Shown piece by piece: positions 18,049 to 29,429 of a DNA stretch of 40,812 nucleotides. The number at the start of each line of letters is the position of its first letter. Position 1 is the first letter of the stretch. This DNA comes from Paracoccus sp. (in: a-proteobacteria). Lineage in GTDB: Bacteria > Pseudomonadota > Alphaproteobacteria > Rhodobacterales > Rhodobacteraceae. The translations under genes and the position numbers were made by a program. A model generated the notes under the pieces. The model saw only the letters and a list, made by a program, of their open reading frames with translations. It had not been told where the DNA came from and did no database searches. The DNA lies in the NCBI RefSeq assembly GCF_030538655.1, contig NZ_JAUNTO010000022.1:1-40812 (forward strand), in the 5' to 3' direction.

Positions 18049-19367
18049 CCGCCTTGCTGATCTTTGGCATTCTTGCCATCCTTCTTGTTACCGGGATGCC
18101 GGTATCCATCGCGCTGGGGCTGACTGTGTTCAGCTTTCTGTTCGGGTTCACCAATATCCCGATGGACAGCATCGCGCTGAAACTGTTCACCGGCATCGAA
18201 AAGTTCGAGATCATGGCGATCCCGTTCTTTATTCTTGCCGGGAATTTCCTGACCCACGGCGGCGTGGCGCGGCGGATGATCCGCTTTGCGACCTCGATGG
18301 TGGGGCATTGGTATGGCGGTATGGGTATGGCTGCGGTGGTGGCCTGTGCGCTGTTCGCCGCGATTTCGGGGTCGTCGCCTGCCACGGTGATGGCGGTCGG
18401 CTCGATCCTGATTCCGGCGATGGTGAAACAGGGCTATCCGCCCAGCTTTGGCGTCGGCTCGATCGCCACGGCGGGTGGTCTGGGCATCCTGATCCCGCCG
18501 TCGATCGTGATGGTGATGTATGCCGTCGCCACCTCGGGCATGGTTGTCACCGGCCCGAACGGCGAAATGGTGATGTCGGCCTCTATCGGGGCGCTGTTCA
18601 TGGCGGGGGTCATTCCGGGGCTGATGCTGGCCACGATGCTGGGGGCGACGACCTTTTGGCGGGCCTACAAGAACGGCTATCCCCGGATGCCCAAGGCCAG
18701 CTGGGGCGAACGCTGGACGGCGTTCCGCGAATCGGTCTGGGGTCTGATGCTGATCGTCATCATCATGGGCGGCATCTATGGCGGCATCTTCACCCCGACC
18801 GAGGCCGCCGCAGTCAGCGCCGTCTATGCCTTTGTCATCGCGGTCTGGGTGTATAAGGACATTCGCCTGGCGGATGTGCCGCGTGTGCTGCTGAGTTCGG
18901 CCGGGATGGCGGCGATGCTGCTGTATATCATCACTAATGCGGTGATGTTCGCCTTTATCCTGACCTCGGAACAGATCCCGCAGGCGCTGTCGGGCTGGAT
19001 CGTCGATCTGGGCATGGGCAAGATCGGCTTCCTGTTGATGGTCAACGTCATGCTGCTGTTCATCGGCATGGTGATGGAGCCGTCGGCCATCGTCCTGATT
19101 ATGGCACCGATTCTGTATCCGGTGGCGGTCAAGCTGGGCGTCGATCCGATCCATTTCGGCATCATGTTGGTGGTGAACATGGAAATCGGTCTGGCGACGC
19201 CGCCGGTCGGGCTGAACCTTTATGTCGCCTCGGCCATCTCGCGGCTGGGTCTGACCGAGGTGACCAAGGCCGCCTTCCCGTGGCTGCTGACGGCGCTGGT
19301 TTTCCTGGGGATCGTGACCTATATCCCGGAAATTTCGCTGTTCCTGCCGCGATTGCTGGGGATGTAG
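18045..19367 (+). CDS. dctM: TRAP transporter large membrane subunit
   Basis: This 440-residue DctM-family permease is strongly hydrophobic, with about twelve membrane segments. Family motifs include MAIPFFILAGNFLTHGG, the AAISGSSPATVMAVGSI glycine-serine segment and TPTEAAAVSAVYA. It is the sodium-coupled channel part that moves C4-dicarboxylates across the inner membrane with DctP and DctQ. Its ATG overlaps the dctQ stop (ATGA). A strong terminator follows 23 bp after its stop. Confidence 0.92.
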   Translation: MTALLIFGILAILLVTGMPVSIALGLTVFSFLFGFTNIPMDSIALKLFTGIEKFEIMAIPFFILAGNFLTHGGVARRMIRFATSMVGHWYGGMGMAAVVACALFAAISGSSPATVMAVGSILIPAMVKQGYPPSFGVGSIATAGGLGILIPPSIVMVMYAVATSGMVVTGPNGEMVMSASIGALFMAGVIPGLMLATMLGATTFWRAYKNGYPRMPKASWGERWTAFRESVWGLMLIVIIMGGIYGGIFTPTEAAAVSAVYAFVIAVWVYKDIRLADVPRVLLSSAGMAAMLLYIITNAVMFAFILTSEQIPQALSGWIVDLGMGKIGFLLMVNVMLLFIGMVMEPSAIVLIMAPILYPVAVKLGVDPIHFGIMLVVNMEIGLATPPVGLNLYVASAISRLGLTEVTKAAFPWLLTALVFLGIVTYIPEISLFLPRLLGM

Positions 19368-19390
19368 CGCCGCGCGCAAAGCTGAAAACC

Positions 19391-19423
19391 GCCCGCGACC
19401 CGAACAGGGCCGCGGGCTTTTTT
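19391..19423 (+). terminator. Terminator between convergent dctM and glpK
   Basis: GCCCGCGACCC and GGGCCGCGGGC (19391-19417) form a stem with one internal mismatch and the loop GAACA, followed directly by six T residues. It closes dctPQM; on the other strand it lies right after the glpK stop and could serve both. Confidence 0.85.
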
Positions 19424-19424
19424 G

Positions 19425-20903
19425 TCAGCCCATCGCTATGACCGCCTGCACCGCGCGCTGCCAGCGGTCGTATCGCGCCTGTCGCACCGCACCATCCATC
19501 TGCGGCTGGAACCGGCGGTCCAGCCGCCACATCGCCGCATATTCATCCGGTCCGGGGCAGATGCCCGCCCGCCAGCCCGCCAGCCAGGCGGCCCCCTGCG
19601 CCGTGGTTTCTGTGTTGACCGGGCGATCCACCGGCGCGCCCAGAATATCGGCCAGAAACTGCATCGCCGGTTCCGATGCCGTCATGCCGCCATCCACCCG
19701 CAGCACCGTATCGCCCGCTCCGGTCCAGTCGGCGGCCATCGCCTGCCACAGATCGCGGGTCTGAAAGCCGACGCTTTCCAGCGCTGCCCGCGCCATTTCC
19801 GCCGGGCCGGTCGCGCGCGTCAGGCCAAATACCGCGCCGCGCGCCTGCGGCTGCCACCATGGCGCGCCAAGGCCGGTAAAGGCGGGCACCATGATGACTT
19901 CTTGCCCCGGATCGGCCTCGTCCCACAGCGCCCCGGTATCCGAGGCATGGCGGACCAGCCCCAGCCCGTCGCGCAGCCATTGCACCACCGCCCCGGCGAT
20001 AAAGATTGACCCTTCCAACGCATAGATGCTGCGTCCGTTTAGCCGATAGGCCACCGTCGTCAGCAGCCGGTTGCCCGAGGTCACGGCCTGATCGCCGGTG
20101 TTCAGCAGGGCGAAACAGCCGGTGCCATAGGTTGCTTTCATCATGCCGGGCTGGAAACAGGCCTGCCCGATGGTCGCGGCCTGCTGATCGCCCGCCACGC
20201 CAAGAATCGGAATTTCACGCCCGAACAGATCAGCGCGGGTCATGCCAAAGTGATCGGCACTGTCGCGCAGCTCGGGCAGCATGACGCGGGGGATGTTGAA
20301 CAGATCGCACATCTCTTCCGACCAGCCGCCCGCGTGGATGTCATACAGCAGGGTCCGCGCCGCATTGGTCGCATCGGTGACATGCGACCGCCCGCCGGTC
20401 AGCTTCCAGATCAGAAAGCTGTCCACGGTGCCGAATGCCAGATGCCCGGCCTTGGCCGCATCCCGCGCGCCGTCCACATGATCCAGAATCCAGCCGATCT
20501 TGGTGGCGCTGAAATAGGGGTCCAGCAACAGACCCGTTGTCGCTGTCACCGCCGGTTCGTGCCCGGCCTCGCGCAGCGCGGCGCAGCTATCGGCGGTGCG
20601 CCGGTCCTGCCAGACGATGGCGCGATGGATTGGCTTGCCGTTGCGCCGGTCCCAGACCAGCACGGTTTCGCGCTGATTGGTGATGCCGATGGCGGCAAGC
20701 GTCGGATTGCCTGCCTTTTCCAACGCCCCCCGCGCCGTCGCGGCGCTGGATGCCCAGATGTCGTCCGGATCATGTTCGACCCAGCCCGATTGCGGAAAAT
20801 GCTGCGCGAACTCTTGCTGATCAAGACCCAGCACCCGCAGATCATCGGAAAAGACCAGCGCGCGGGACGAGGTTGTCCCCTGATCCATGGCCAGAATGCT
20901 CAT
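19425..20903 (-). CDS. glpK: Glycerol kinase
   Basis: This 492-residue FGGY-family kinase phosphorylates glycerol to sn-glycerol 3-phosphate in the cytoplasm. The start [18 protein letters not shown] carries the phosphate-1 motif DQGTTSSR, and the frame has the [22 protein letters not shown] and [15 protein letters not shown] family motifs. The frame is open to 20969, but the ATG at 20903 has GGGGGA upstream and gives the family N-terminus. It is followed downstream by the dctM terminator and preceded by glpD on the same strand, which supplies the next step of glycerol use. The glycerol facilitator and glpR are not in the window. Confidence 0.93.
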   Translation of the reverse strand: MSILAMDQGTTSSRALVFSDDLRVLGLDQQEFAQHFPQSGWVEHDPDDIWASSAATARGALEKAGNPTLAAIGITNQRETVLVWDRRNGKPIHRAIVWQDRRTADSCAALREAGHEPAVTATTGLLLDPYFSATKIGWILDHVDGARDAAKAGHLAFGTVDSFLIWKLTGGRSHVTDATNAARTLLYDIHAGGWSEEMCDLFNIPRVMLPELRDSADHFGMTRADLFGREIPILGVAGDQQAATIGQACFQPGMMKATYGTGCFALLNTGDQAVTSGNRLLTTVAYRLNGRSIYALEGSIFIAGAVVQWLRDGLGLVRHASDTGALWDEADPGQEVIMVPAFTGLGAPWWQPQARGAVFGLTRATGPAEMARAALESVGFQTRDLWQAMAADWTGAGDTVLRVDGGMTASEPAMQFLADILGAPVDRPVNTETTAQGAAWLAGWRAGICPGPDEYAAMWRLDRRFQPQMDGAVRQARYDRWQRAVQAVIAMG

Positions 20904-20985
20904 CCGTTTTCCCCCGCCATCGTTCTGTTCGCTTAAATACGCATCTTGGGGCGGGGTTGCGCAACCCATGCAGCCGCCGGATCAG

Positions 20986-20995
20986 CCCCCCCCCC
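20986..20995. repeat. Homopolymer of ten cytosines
   Basis: A run of ten C residues lies in the glpD-glpK spacer. It is non-coding, prone to length change during replication, and sits upstream of glpK on that strand. Confidence 0.8.
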
Positions 20996-21046
20996 GCTGG
21001 CTGTTTGCCCCAAGACGCAGCCCGCGTCGAAACCGTGCAATCCGCG

Positions 21047-22573
21047 TTACGGCCTGGCCATCCAGTCGCGCACGGCCGCCACCTGATCCGGTGTCATCCG
21101 CAGGCCCAGCTTGCTGCGCCGCCAGATCACGTCATCCACCTGTTGCGCATATTCATGGGTCATCTGCCAGCGCAGTTCCGCCTCGGTCAGACCGGCGCCG
21201 AAATCGCGGCCTGGATCGCCTGTCATGATCTGTGCCGCCTCGGTGCCATAGGCGCGCACCAGCCGCAGCGCGGTTGCACCGTCCAGCGCGGGATGGGCGC
21301 GGCGCAGGTCGGCCACCAGCCCCGGCACCCCGTCCACCGAAAAATCGCCGCCGGGCAGTGGTGCGCCTGCCGTCCAGCCCGGCCCCATCCCGGCGAAATA
21401 CGGCGCCAGCCGTGACAGAGCCGATTCGGCCAGCCGGCGATAGGTGGTGATTTTGCCGCCAAAGATGTTCAGACAGGGCGCACCGCCTGCCGTATCCAGC
21501 GACAGCACATAATCCCGCGTTGCCGCCGTCGCCGATTTTGCGCCGTCGTCATACAGCGGCCGCACGCCGGAATAGGTCCAGACGATCTGATCGCGTGTTA
21601 CGGGCACCCGGAAATAACCGGATGCGAAATCGCACAGATATTGCTGTTCTTCGGGCGTGCAAACCGTCTCGCCCGGCGCGCCGTGATGTTCGGCGTCGGT
21701 GGTGCCGATCAGGGTGAAATCGCCCTCATACGGGATGGCAAAGATGATCCGCCCGTCCGTGCCCTGAAAGAAATAGGCTTTGTCATGGTCAAACAGGCGC
21801 GGCACGACGATGTGACTGCCGCGCACCAGACGCACGCTTTCGCGGCTGGCCAGATGCGCCACATCGCGGATCACGCTGCCAATCCATGGCCCGGCGGCAT
21901 TCACCAGCGCACGGGCGCCAAAGCGGCGGCCGTCGGCCAGTGTCACCTGCCACAGCCCGTCCTGCCGCTGCGCCGACATCACCTGTGCGCGCGTCAGAAT
22001 ATCGGCCCCGCGCAGCGCCGCATCGCGCGCGTTCAGCACCACAAGGCGGGCGTCATCCACCCAGACATCGCTGTATTCATAGGCCCGCGTCAGCCGGGGC
22101 TTCAGCGGTGCCCCCTCGGGCGTGTGCCGCAGATCCAGCGCGGTGGTGCCGGGCAGGATCTTGCGCGCGCCAAGGCTGTCATACAGCGCCAGCCCGGCCC
22201 GGATCAGCGCCGCAGGCCGCCGCCCGCGCGCCCAAGGCATCACCCGTCCCAGCATCCGCGACACCGGCGTGTCGTTGTCAAAGCGCATCTGCGGGTCCAG
22301 CGGCAGCACAAAGCGCATGGGCCGGGCGATATGCGGCATGGCGCGCAACAGCACCTCGCGTTCGGCCAATGCTTCGCGCACCAGGCGGAATTCCAGATAT
22401 TCCAGATAGCGCAGTCCGCCGTGGAACAGTTTGGTCGAGGCGCTGGAGGTGGCCTGCGCCAGATCACCCTGTTCGGCCAGCCGCACCGACAGGCCGCGCC
22501 CCGTCGCATCGCGCGCGATGCCGCAGCCGTTGATGCCGCCGCCGATGATGAACAGATCGGTGATCCCGGTCAT
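21047..22573 (-). CDS. glpD: Aerobic glycerol-3-phosphate dehydrogenase
   Basis: This 508-residue FAD-dependent, membrane-associated dehydrogenase oxidises glycerol 3-phosphate to dihydroxyacetone phosphate and passes electrons to quinone. The N-terminal FAD site FIIGGGINGCGIARDATGRG and the motif SSASTKLFHGGLRYLE are diagnostic, and the C-terminal domain is complete. The frame extends to 22648, but the ATG at 22573 has AAGGGG seven bases upstream and begins directly at the flavin-binding fold. It is 143 bp upstream of glpK on the same strand, making a small glycerol-utilisation unit. Confidence 0.93.
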   Translation of the reverse strand: MTGITDLFIIGGGINGCGIARDATGRGLSVRLAEQGDLAQATSSASTKLFHGGLRYLEYLEFRLVREALAEREVLLRAMPHIARPMRFVLPLDPQMRFDNDTPVSRMLGRVMPWARGRRPAALIRAGLALYDSLGARKILPGTTALDLRHTPEGAPLKPRLTRAYEYSDVWVDDARLVVLNARDAALRGADILTRAQVMSAQRQDGLWQVTLADGRRFGARALVNAAGPWIGSVIRDVAHLASRESVRLVRGSHIVVPRLFDHDKAYFFQGTDGRIIFAIPYEGDFTLIGTTDAEHHGAPGETVCTPEEQQYLCDFASGYFRVPVTRDQIVWTYSGVRPLYDDGAKSATAATRDYVLSLDTAGGAPCLNIFGGKITTYRRLAESALSRLAPYFAGMGPGWTAGAPLPGGDFSVDGVPGLVADLRRAHPALDGATALRLVRAYGTEAAQIMTGDPGRDFGAGLTEAELRWQMTHEYAQQVDDVIWRRSKLGLRMTPDQVAAVRDWMARP

Positions 22574-22652
22574 GTGTCGCCCCTTGTATGCCGGGCGGAT
22601 GGGGCCACGGGCAGGCGCGTCTGTCAACGCGGTTTCTTGCGTCACCACAAGG

Positions 22653-22684
22653 CGGCGCGGCAGGTTGTCCCGCCGCGCCGTTTT
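22653..22684. terminator. Hairpin between katG and glpD
   Basis: A 12-bp stem with one mismatch (22653-22664 with 22669-22680, loop TTGT) lies about 20 bp after the katG stop. A T-run follows it on the plus strand and only weak T content on the minus strand, so it is a probable but not perfect terminator for katG. Confidence 0.55.
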
Positions 22685-22699
22685 CTGTCGCAGATTGCG

Positions 22700-24910
<2,211 letters not shown>

Positions 24911-24950
24911 TTATGTGGTTGTTACGCGGTCAAGGTAACAGCTCTGTGCC

Positions 24951-24967
24951 ATCATTGGAATTATGAT
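24951..24967. promoter_or_regulatory. AT-rich dyad between katG and atoE
   Basis: ATCAT (24951-24955) and ATGAT (24963-24967) form a short perfect inverted repeat with a 7-bp spacer in the 206-bp divergent region. It could be an operator for either gene, but it does not match an OxyR site well enough to name. Confidence 0.3.
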
Positions 24968-25065
24968 ATTCTGACCGCATCCATCAGAGATGTTGATGAT
25001 GCGCTGCCAAGGCTTGTCCGGCCAGCCCCCTTGCCCCACCATTACCCGAAACAAGGGGGGACTTT

Positions 25066-26379
25066 ATGCTGCGTATCCTGTCGCGTCCCGCCACCCGCCT
25101 GATGGAGCGGTGGCTGCCGGACGCATTCATCTTTGTGATCGTGCTGACGCTGATCGCGATGCTGGCCGCCATCGGCATTCAGGGCACCCGCCCGGACGAG
25201 CTGATCCGTATCTGGGGCGACGGCATGTGGGGGCTGCTGGCCTTTTCCATGCAGATGCTGCTGGTGCTGGTGACGGGCTATATCCTTGCGTCATCACCAC
25301 CGGTCAAGCGGCTGCTGACGGCATTGGCAGGCCGGGCCGGGTCGGCGGGCGGGGCCATCGTTATGGTCACGCTGGTGTCGCTGCTGGCAAGCTGGATCAA
25401 CTGGGGCTTTGGTCTGGTCGTCGGTGCGATCTTTGCCCGCGAACTGGCGCGGCAGGTGCGGGTGGATTACCGGCTGCTGGTGGCGTCGGCCTATTCCGGC
25501 TTTGTCATCTGGCACGGCGGACTGTCGGGATCGATCCCGCTGACGGTGGCGACGCCGGATCATTTCACCGCCGACATCATTGGCATCATTCCGACGGGCG
25601 AGACGATCTTTGCGGGCTGGAACCTGCTGATCTGTGCGGCGCTGTTCGTGGCGATCCCCATCACCAACCTGATGATGATGCCGCCGCGTGATGAAACCGT
25701 GCTGGTCGATCCGGCGAAGCTGGGCGACGATACGCCCGTGCCGCCACTGCCCGCCGATGCCACCCCGGCGCAGCGGATGGAGCATTCGCGCCTGCTGATG
25801 TGGGCCATCGGCATTCCGGGACTGGTCTGGCTGGTGATCTATGCCGTCGGGGGCGGCGGCATCAACCTGAACGTGGTGAACTTTGGTTTCCTGTTCCTTG
25901 GGCTGGTGCTGCATGGCACCGCGCGCAGCCTGCTGGCGGCGCTGGATGATGCGGTCAAGGGCGGGGCGGGGATCGTGATCCAGTTCCCGTTCTATGCCGG
26001 GATCATGGCGATCATGACCGGCACCGGCCTGGCGGCCACCATGTCGGAATGGTTCGTCGCCATTTCCACCGACCGCACCCTGCCGTTCTGGAGCTTTATT
26101 TCAGCCGGGATCATCAACATCTTTATCCCGTCAGGTGGCGGACAATGGGCGGTTCAGGCCCCGATCATGCTGCCCGCCGCGCAGGAACTGGGTGCCGACA
26201 TGTCCAAAGTGGTGATGGGTGTAGCCTGGGGCGATGCCTGGACAAACCTGCTGCAACCGTTCTGGGCGCTGCCGATGCTGGGTATCGCGGGGCTGAAGCC
26301 GCGCGACATCATGGGCTATTGCGTGGTGGTGCTGCTGATTTCGGGGCTTATCATCGGCGGCATCCTGTGGGTGATCTGA
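25066..26379 (+). CDS. atoE: Short-chain fatty acid transporter, AtoE family
   Basis: This 437-residue inner-membrane protein of the AtoE/short-chain fatty acid transporter family has about ten to twelve hydrophobic segments. Family signatures include SWINWGFGLVVGAIFARELAR, YSGFVIWHGGLSGSIPL and IPSGGGQWAVQAPIM. AAGGGGGG sits eight bases before the ATG. It would take up butyrate, acetoacetate or similar acids. The link to acetoacetate produced by acetone carboxylase in the same window is suggestive but the genes are 20 kb apart. It stands alone, divergent from katG, with no atoDAB genes nearby. Confidence 0.88.
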   Translation: MLRILSRPATRLMERWLPDAFIFVIVLTLIAMLAAIGIQGTRPDELIRIWGDGMWGLLAFSMQMLLVLVTGYILASSPPVKRLLTALAGRAGSAGGAIVMVTLVSLLASWINWGFGLVVGAIFARELARQVRVDYRLLVASAYSGFVIWHGGLSGSIPLTVATPDHFTADIIGIIPTGETIFAGWNLLICAALFVAIPITNLMMMPPRDETVLVDPAKLGDDTPVPPLPADATPAQRMEHSRLLMWAIGIPGLVWLVIYAVGGGGINLNVVNFGFLFLGLVLHGTARSLLAALDDAVKGGAGIVIQFPFYAGIMAIMTGTGLAATMSEWFVAISTDRTLPFWSFISAGIINIFIPSGGGQWAVQAPIMLPAAQELGADMSKVVMGVAWGDAWTNLLQPFWALPMLGIAGLKPRDIMGYCVVVLLISGLIIGGILWVI

Positions 26380-26390
26380 CCTGAGCAGCG

Positions 26391-26425
26391 CAGACCCGGC
26401 GCTGCCTGTGGGCGCGCCGGGTCTG
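26391..26425. terminator. Hairpin between convergent atoE and the DUF2218 gene
   Basis: A perfect 12-bp stem (26391-26402 with 26414-26425) with an 11-base loop lies 11 bp after the atoE stop and 11 bp after the stop of the facing gene. There is no T-run, so it may act as a bidirectional but Rho-assisted or stabilising element. Confidence 0.6.
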
Positions 26426-26436
26426 TCGGGCAGGCA

Positions 26437-26715
26437 TCAGACCCAGTTCATGCCGATGAAGTTTTCGCGAAAGGCGAAACTCACCAGATGCTTGTCGATG
26501 ACAAAGCGCGCCTCGATCAGATCGCCGGCGCTTTCGGCCGTCATCGCCGCGTGCAACCCGTCGGGGCGGGCGGTCAGGCGGACCTGCGCGGCTTTCAGCG
26601 CGAAAGAGGCACCGTCTTCGGTGTCCGTCACCTCGATCTTGTGGGCGAAATGGCTGGCCAGTTGCCGCACATATTTCGCTGCATGTTCAGTCGGGTAAAA
26701 TGCCTGCGCGTCCAT
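26437..26715 (-). CDS. DUF2218 domain protein
   Basis: This 92-residue protein matches the small DUF2218 family (COG3553). Typical features are the opening YPTEHAAKYVRQLASHFAHK, a central beta-rich part, and the end LVSFAFRENFIGMNW. It has no signal peptide or membrane segment. AAAGGA lies six bases before the ATG. It is the last gene of the iron ABC transporter operon, 11 bp after the ATPase gene. This family is often found beside iron-siderophore transport genes, but its activity is unknown; handling of the imported siderophore is a reasonable guess only. Confidence 0.8.
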   Translation of the reverse strand: MDAQAFYPTEHAAKYVRQLASHFAHKIEVTDTEDGASFALKAAQVRLTARPDGLHAAMTAESAGDLIEARFVIDKHLVSFAFRENFIGMNWV

Positions 26716-26726
26716 CGGTGATCCTT

Positions 26727-27485
26727 TCAGTGGTGATGCAGCACCAGCGGGCGGTCATTGTGCCGCGCCACGGTGATCGGCGTGTCATACAGCGCAGCAA
26801 GCGCGGTTTCGGTCAGCACCTCGTCGGGGGTGCCTTGCAGCGTGATGCGGCCATCTTTCAGCGCGACGATATGATCGGCCCATGCGGCGGCATAGTTCAC
26901 CTCGTGGACGACGACGACGACGCTTTTGCCAGTGCGGCGGACCAGACCGGCCAGTTCACCCATCAGCGCGCGGGCGTGGCGCATGTCCAGATTGTTCAGC
27001 GGTTCATCCAGCAGCAGCCAGTCGGTGTCCTGCGCGAATGTCATCGCCAGAAAGCCGCGCTGCGCCTGTCCGCCCGATAGCTCGTCCAGAAAGCGGTCAG
27101 CCAGCGGCATCAGCCCGAAACAGTTCAGCGCATCGTCCACTGCGACCTGATCCTTGGGGCCGGGGCGGCCCTGATGATGTGGCCAGCGGCCAAAGCCGAC
27201 CAGTTCGCGCAGCCGCAACCGGCTGGCGATCAGCGTCTGCTGGCCCAGAATGGCGACGGTGCGGGCCAGCGTTTCGGTGGGGGTGCTGGCCACGTCCAGC
27301 CCGTCGATGCTGATCTTGCCGGTCTGCAACGGCTCCAGCCGCCCGATCAGGCGCAGCAGTGTCGATTTGCCCGCACCGTTCGGCCCGATCAGCGCCGTGA
27401 CCCCGCCTTTGGGCAGGGTGGCGGTGATGTCGTCAAGAATCGTCGTGCCCGCGATCTTGTGGCTGAGATGGTCAAGCCGGATCAT
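26727..27485 (-). CDS. Iron-siderophore ABC transporter ATP-binding protein
   Basis: This 252-residue ATPase is of the FecE/FepC class. It has Walker A GPNGAGKST (residues 34-42), signature LSGGQ (136-140), Walker B DWLLLDEP and the H-loop VVVVVHEVN. The reading frame is open far upstream, but the ATG at 27485 overlaps the permease stop (ATGA) and gives the family N-terminus. It powers uptake of a ferric siderophore or similar complex through the two permeases upstream. The substrate cannot be read from the sequence. Confidence 0.88.
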   Translation of the reverse strand: MIRLDHLSHKIAGTTILDDITATLPKGGVTALIGPNGAGKSTLLRLIGRLEPLQTGKISIDGLDVASTPTETLARTVAILGQQTLIASRLRLRELVGFGRWPHHQGRPGPKDQVAVDDALNCFGLMPLADRFLDELSGGQAQRGFLAMTFAQDTDWLLLDEPLNNLDMRHARALMGELAGLVRRTGKSVVVVVHEVNYAAAWADHIVALKDGRITLQGTPDEVLTETALAALYDTPITVARHNDRPLVLHHH

Positions 27486-28480
27486 CGGATGCGTCCCTTC
27501 AGCAGCAGATACAGGAAAAACAGCCCGCCGCCGAATTCGACCACCACCGATAGCGTGGCCTGTTGTCCCAGCAGGCGTTCGAACAGGAACTGTCCGCCGA
27601 CAAGGATCACCGCCCCGATCAGCGCGGCGGCGGGCAGCAGGACGGCGTGGCGGTGACATCGTGCCAGCCCATGCGCCACGCCCGATACGATCAGGCCGAA
27701 AAACGCCACCGGCCCGACCAGCGCGGTCGATACCGCCACCAGCACCGCCACCAGACACAGCGTGCCGATCACCATGCGCGACCGCCGCAACCCCAACGAG
27801 ATTGACGCATCATGCCCCAGGGCCAGCACATCCAGACGCGGCGCAAGGCGCAGCGCGATCACGATGGCGGTGGCGCAGATCGCCCCCGCCCAGGGCAGCA
27901 GCGTGGTATTGGCGCGGGCAAAGCTGGCAAAGCTGGCCGCCTGCACCACGGCATATTCGTTGGGGTCCATCACGCGCGCGATCAGCCCGCTGGCCGAACG
28001 AAACATCACCCCCAGAATGATGCCGGTCAGGATGGTGCGGGGAATATCGCGGCTGCCCTGACCCAGCAGCGTGCCAAACAGCAGCGCGGCCAGCACGCTC
28101 ATCAATGCGATTTCGCCGATGAACTTGCCCGCCAGCGGCAGCGCCGCCACCGCCGAGGCACCCAGCCCGGCAACCAGCGCCGTCTGTAACAGCACATACA
28201 GCGCGTCAAAGCCCATGATCGAAGGGGTCAGCACCCGGTTGGCTGCGACGGTCTGGAACAGCATGGTCGAAACAGCGACCGCCGCGCCCACGGTTATCAG
28301 CGCCGCCAGCTTGACCGCGCGCAGTTCCAGGATGAAGGCGCGGTTGCCGCCGCCGATGCCCTGAAACATCCACAGCCAGCTTAGCCCGGCCAGCAACAGT
28401 GCCAGCCCGCCGATCAGCAGGTCCGGGCGCGACAATGCGGGGGCGGAAACCGGGGTGGATGTGTTCATTACGTCAGCCAT
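27482..28480 (-). CDS. Iron-siderophore ABC transporter permease (FecCD family), second
   Basis: This permease of about 332 residues is of the FecCD/BtuC type, with about nine to ten hydrophobic segments and the family motifs VGPVAFFGLIVSGVAHGLA and GFDALYVLLQTALV. It pairs with the permease gene upstream, which it overlaps by a few bases. ATG at 28480 is chosen because a weak AGG lies before it and the overlap favours coupling; ATG at 28468 is an alternative. A heterodimeric permease pair points to a siderophore system of the FatCD/YclNO kind. Confidence 0.83.
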   Translation of the reverse strand: MADVMNTSTPVSAPALSRPDLLIGGLALLLAGLSWLWMFQGIGGGNRAFILELRAVKLAALITVGAAVAVSTMLFQTVAANRVLTPSIMGFDALYVLLQTALVAGLGASAVAALPLAGKFIGEIALMSVLAALLFGTLLGQGSRDIPRTILTGIILGVMFRSASGLIARVMDPNEYAVVQAASFASFARANTTLLPWAGAICATAIVIALRLAPRLDVLALGHDASISLGLRRSRMVIGTLCLVAVLVAVSTALVGPVAFFGLIVSGVAHGLARCHRHAVLLPAAALIGAVILVGGQFLFERLLGQQATLSVVVEFGGGLFFLYLLLKGRIR

Positions 28481-29429
28481 GCGCGGGCCTGCGATAGAGA
28501 AGCCACAAGAAAATCCCGGCCCCGGCAAAGCCCATGACGGTGCCCACCGGAATTTCAAACGGGTGAACCAGTGTGCGGGCCAGAATATCGCAGGCCATCA
28601 GCAGCGCCGCTCCGCCAAGCGCGACGACCGGCAGCGTCTGGCGCAGGTTGTCGCCCATCAGGCGTGCCACGATATTGGGCACCACCAGCCCGACAAAGGG
28701 GATCATGCCGACCGTGGTGACGACCATCGCGGACACGATACCGATCACCACCAGCCCCAGCCGCATCACGCCGGCGCGACGTAGCCCCAGCCCGGTGGCG
28801 ACCTGATCGCCCAGTGACAGGATGGCAAAGCGGTCGGCGGCGAAAAAGGCCAGTGCGGCGGCCCCGCCCGCGATCCACAGAAATTCATAGCGCCCGGCGA
28901 CGATGCCCGAAAACTCGCCCGTCATCAGCCAGGTGCCGATATATTGCATCAGATCGGCCTGCCAGGCGATAAAGGTGACGACCGCGCCGATAACGCCCGA
29001 CAGCACCAGCCCGGCGATGGGAACCAGCATCACCTCGCGCACGGGCAGGCGGCGGATCACCGCCATGAACAGTGCTGTCCCGGCCATGGCGGTGATGGCG
29101 GCGACGGCGATCTTGGCCCAGATCGGTGCGCCGGGCGCCCATAGCGTGACCAGCAGCAGCCCCAGAGCCGCGCTTTCGCTGGTGCCCACGGTGTCGGGAC
29201 CGACAAAGCGGTTGCGCACCAGCGCCTGAATCAGCACCCCCGCCACGGCCAGCGCCGCGCCGGTCAGCATCACCGCCAAAGTGCGCGGCAGCCGCGATTC
29301 CATCAGGATCATCGCGGCACCGGGGTCTTGCCATGCGCGTGTCACATCGACGCTGGCCGCGCCTGTCCACAGGCTGACCAGCGTCAGCGCGGCCAAGGCC
29401 GCTATGGTCAGGCACGCGCCGCGTGTCAC
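28473..29429 (-). CDS. Iron-siderophore ABC transporter permease (FecCD family), first
   Basis: This 318-residue FecCD-family permease has about ten hydrophobic segments. Family motifs are SRLPRTLAVMLTGAALAVAG near the N-terminus and GMIPFVGLVVPNIVARLMG in the ATPase-coupling loop. The true start is most likely GTG at 29429, which overlaps the binding-protein stop (GTGA); the open frame upstream belongs to the binding-protein region. It forms the membrane channel with the next permease. Confidence 0.85.
   Translation of the reverse strand: MTRGACLTIAALAALTLVSLWTGAASVDVTRAWQDPGAAMILMESRLPRTLAVMLTGAALAVAGVLIQALVRNRFVGPDTVGTSESAALGLLLVTLWAPGAPIWAKIAVAAITAMAGTALFMAVIRRLPVREVMLVPIAGLVLSGVIGAVVTFIAWQADLMQYIGTWLMTGEFSGIVAGRYEFLWIAGGAAALAFFAADRFAILSLGDQVATGLGLRRAGVMRLGLVVIGIVSAMVVTTVGMIPFVGLVVPNIVARLMGDNLRQTLPVVALGGAALLMACDILARTLVHPFEIPVGTVMGFAGAGIFLWLLYRRPAHG

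Noticed and set aside
17979-19379. Minus-strand open frame of 466 codons opposite dctM
   Set aside because: It has extreme Asp/His/Arg/Gln content and no hydrophobic core, and lies wholly over dctM.
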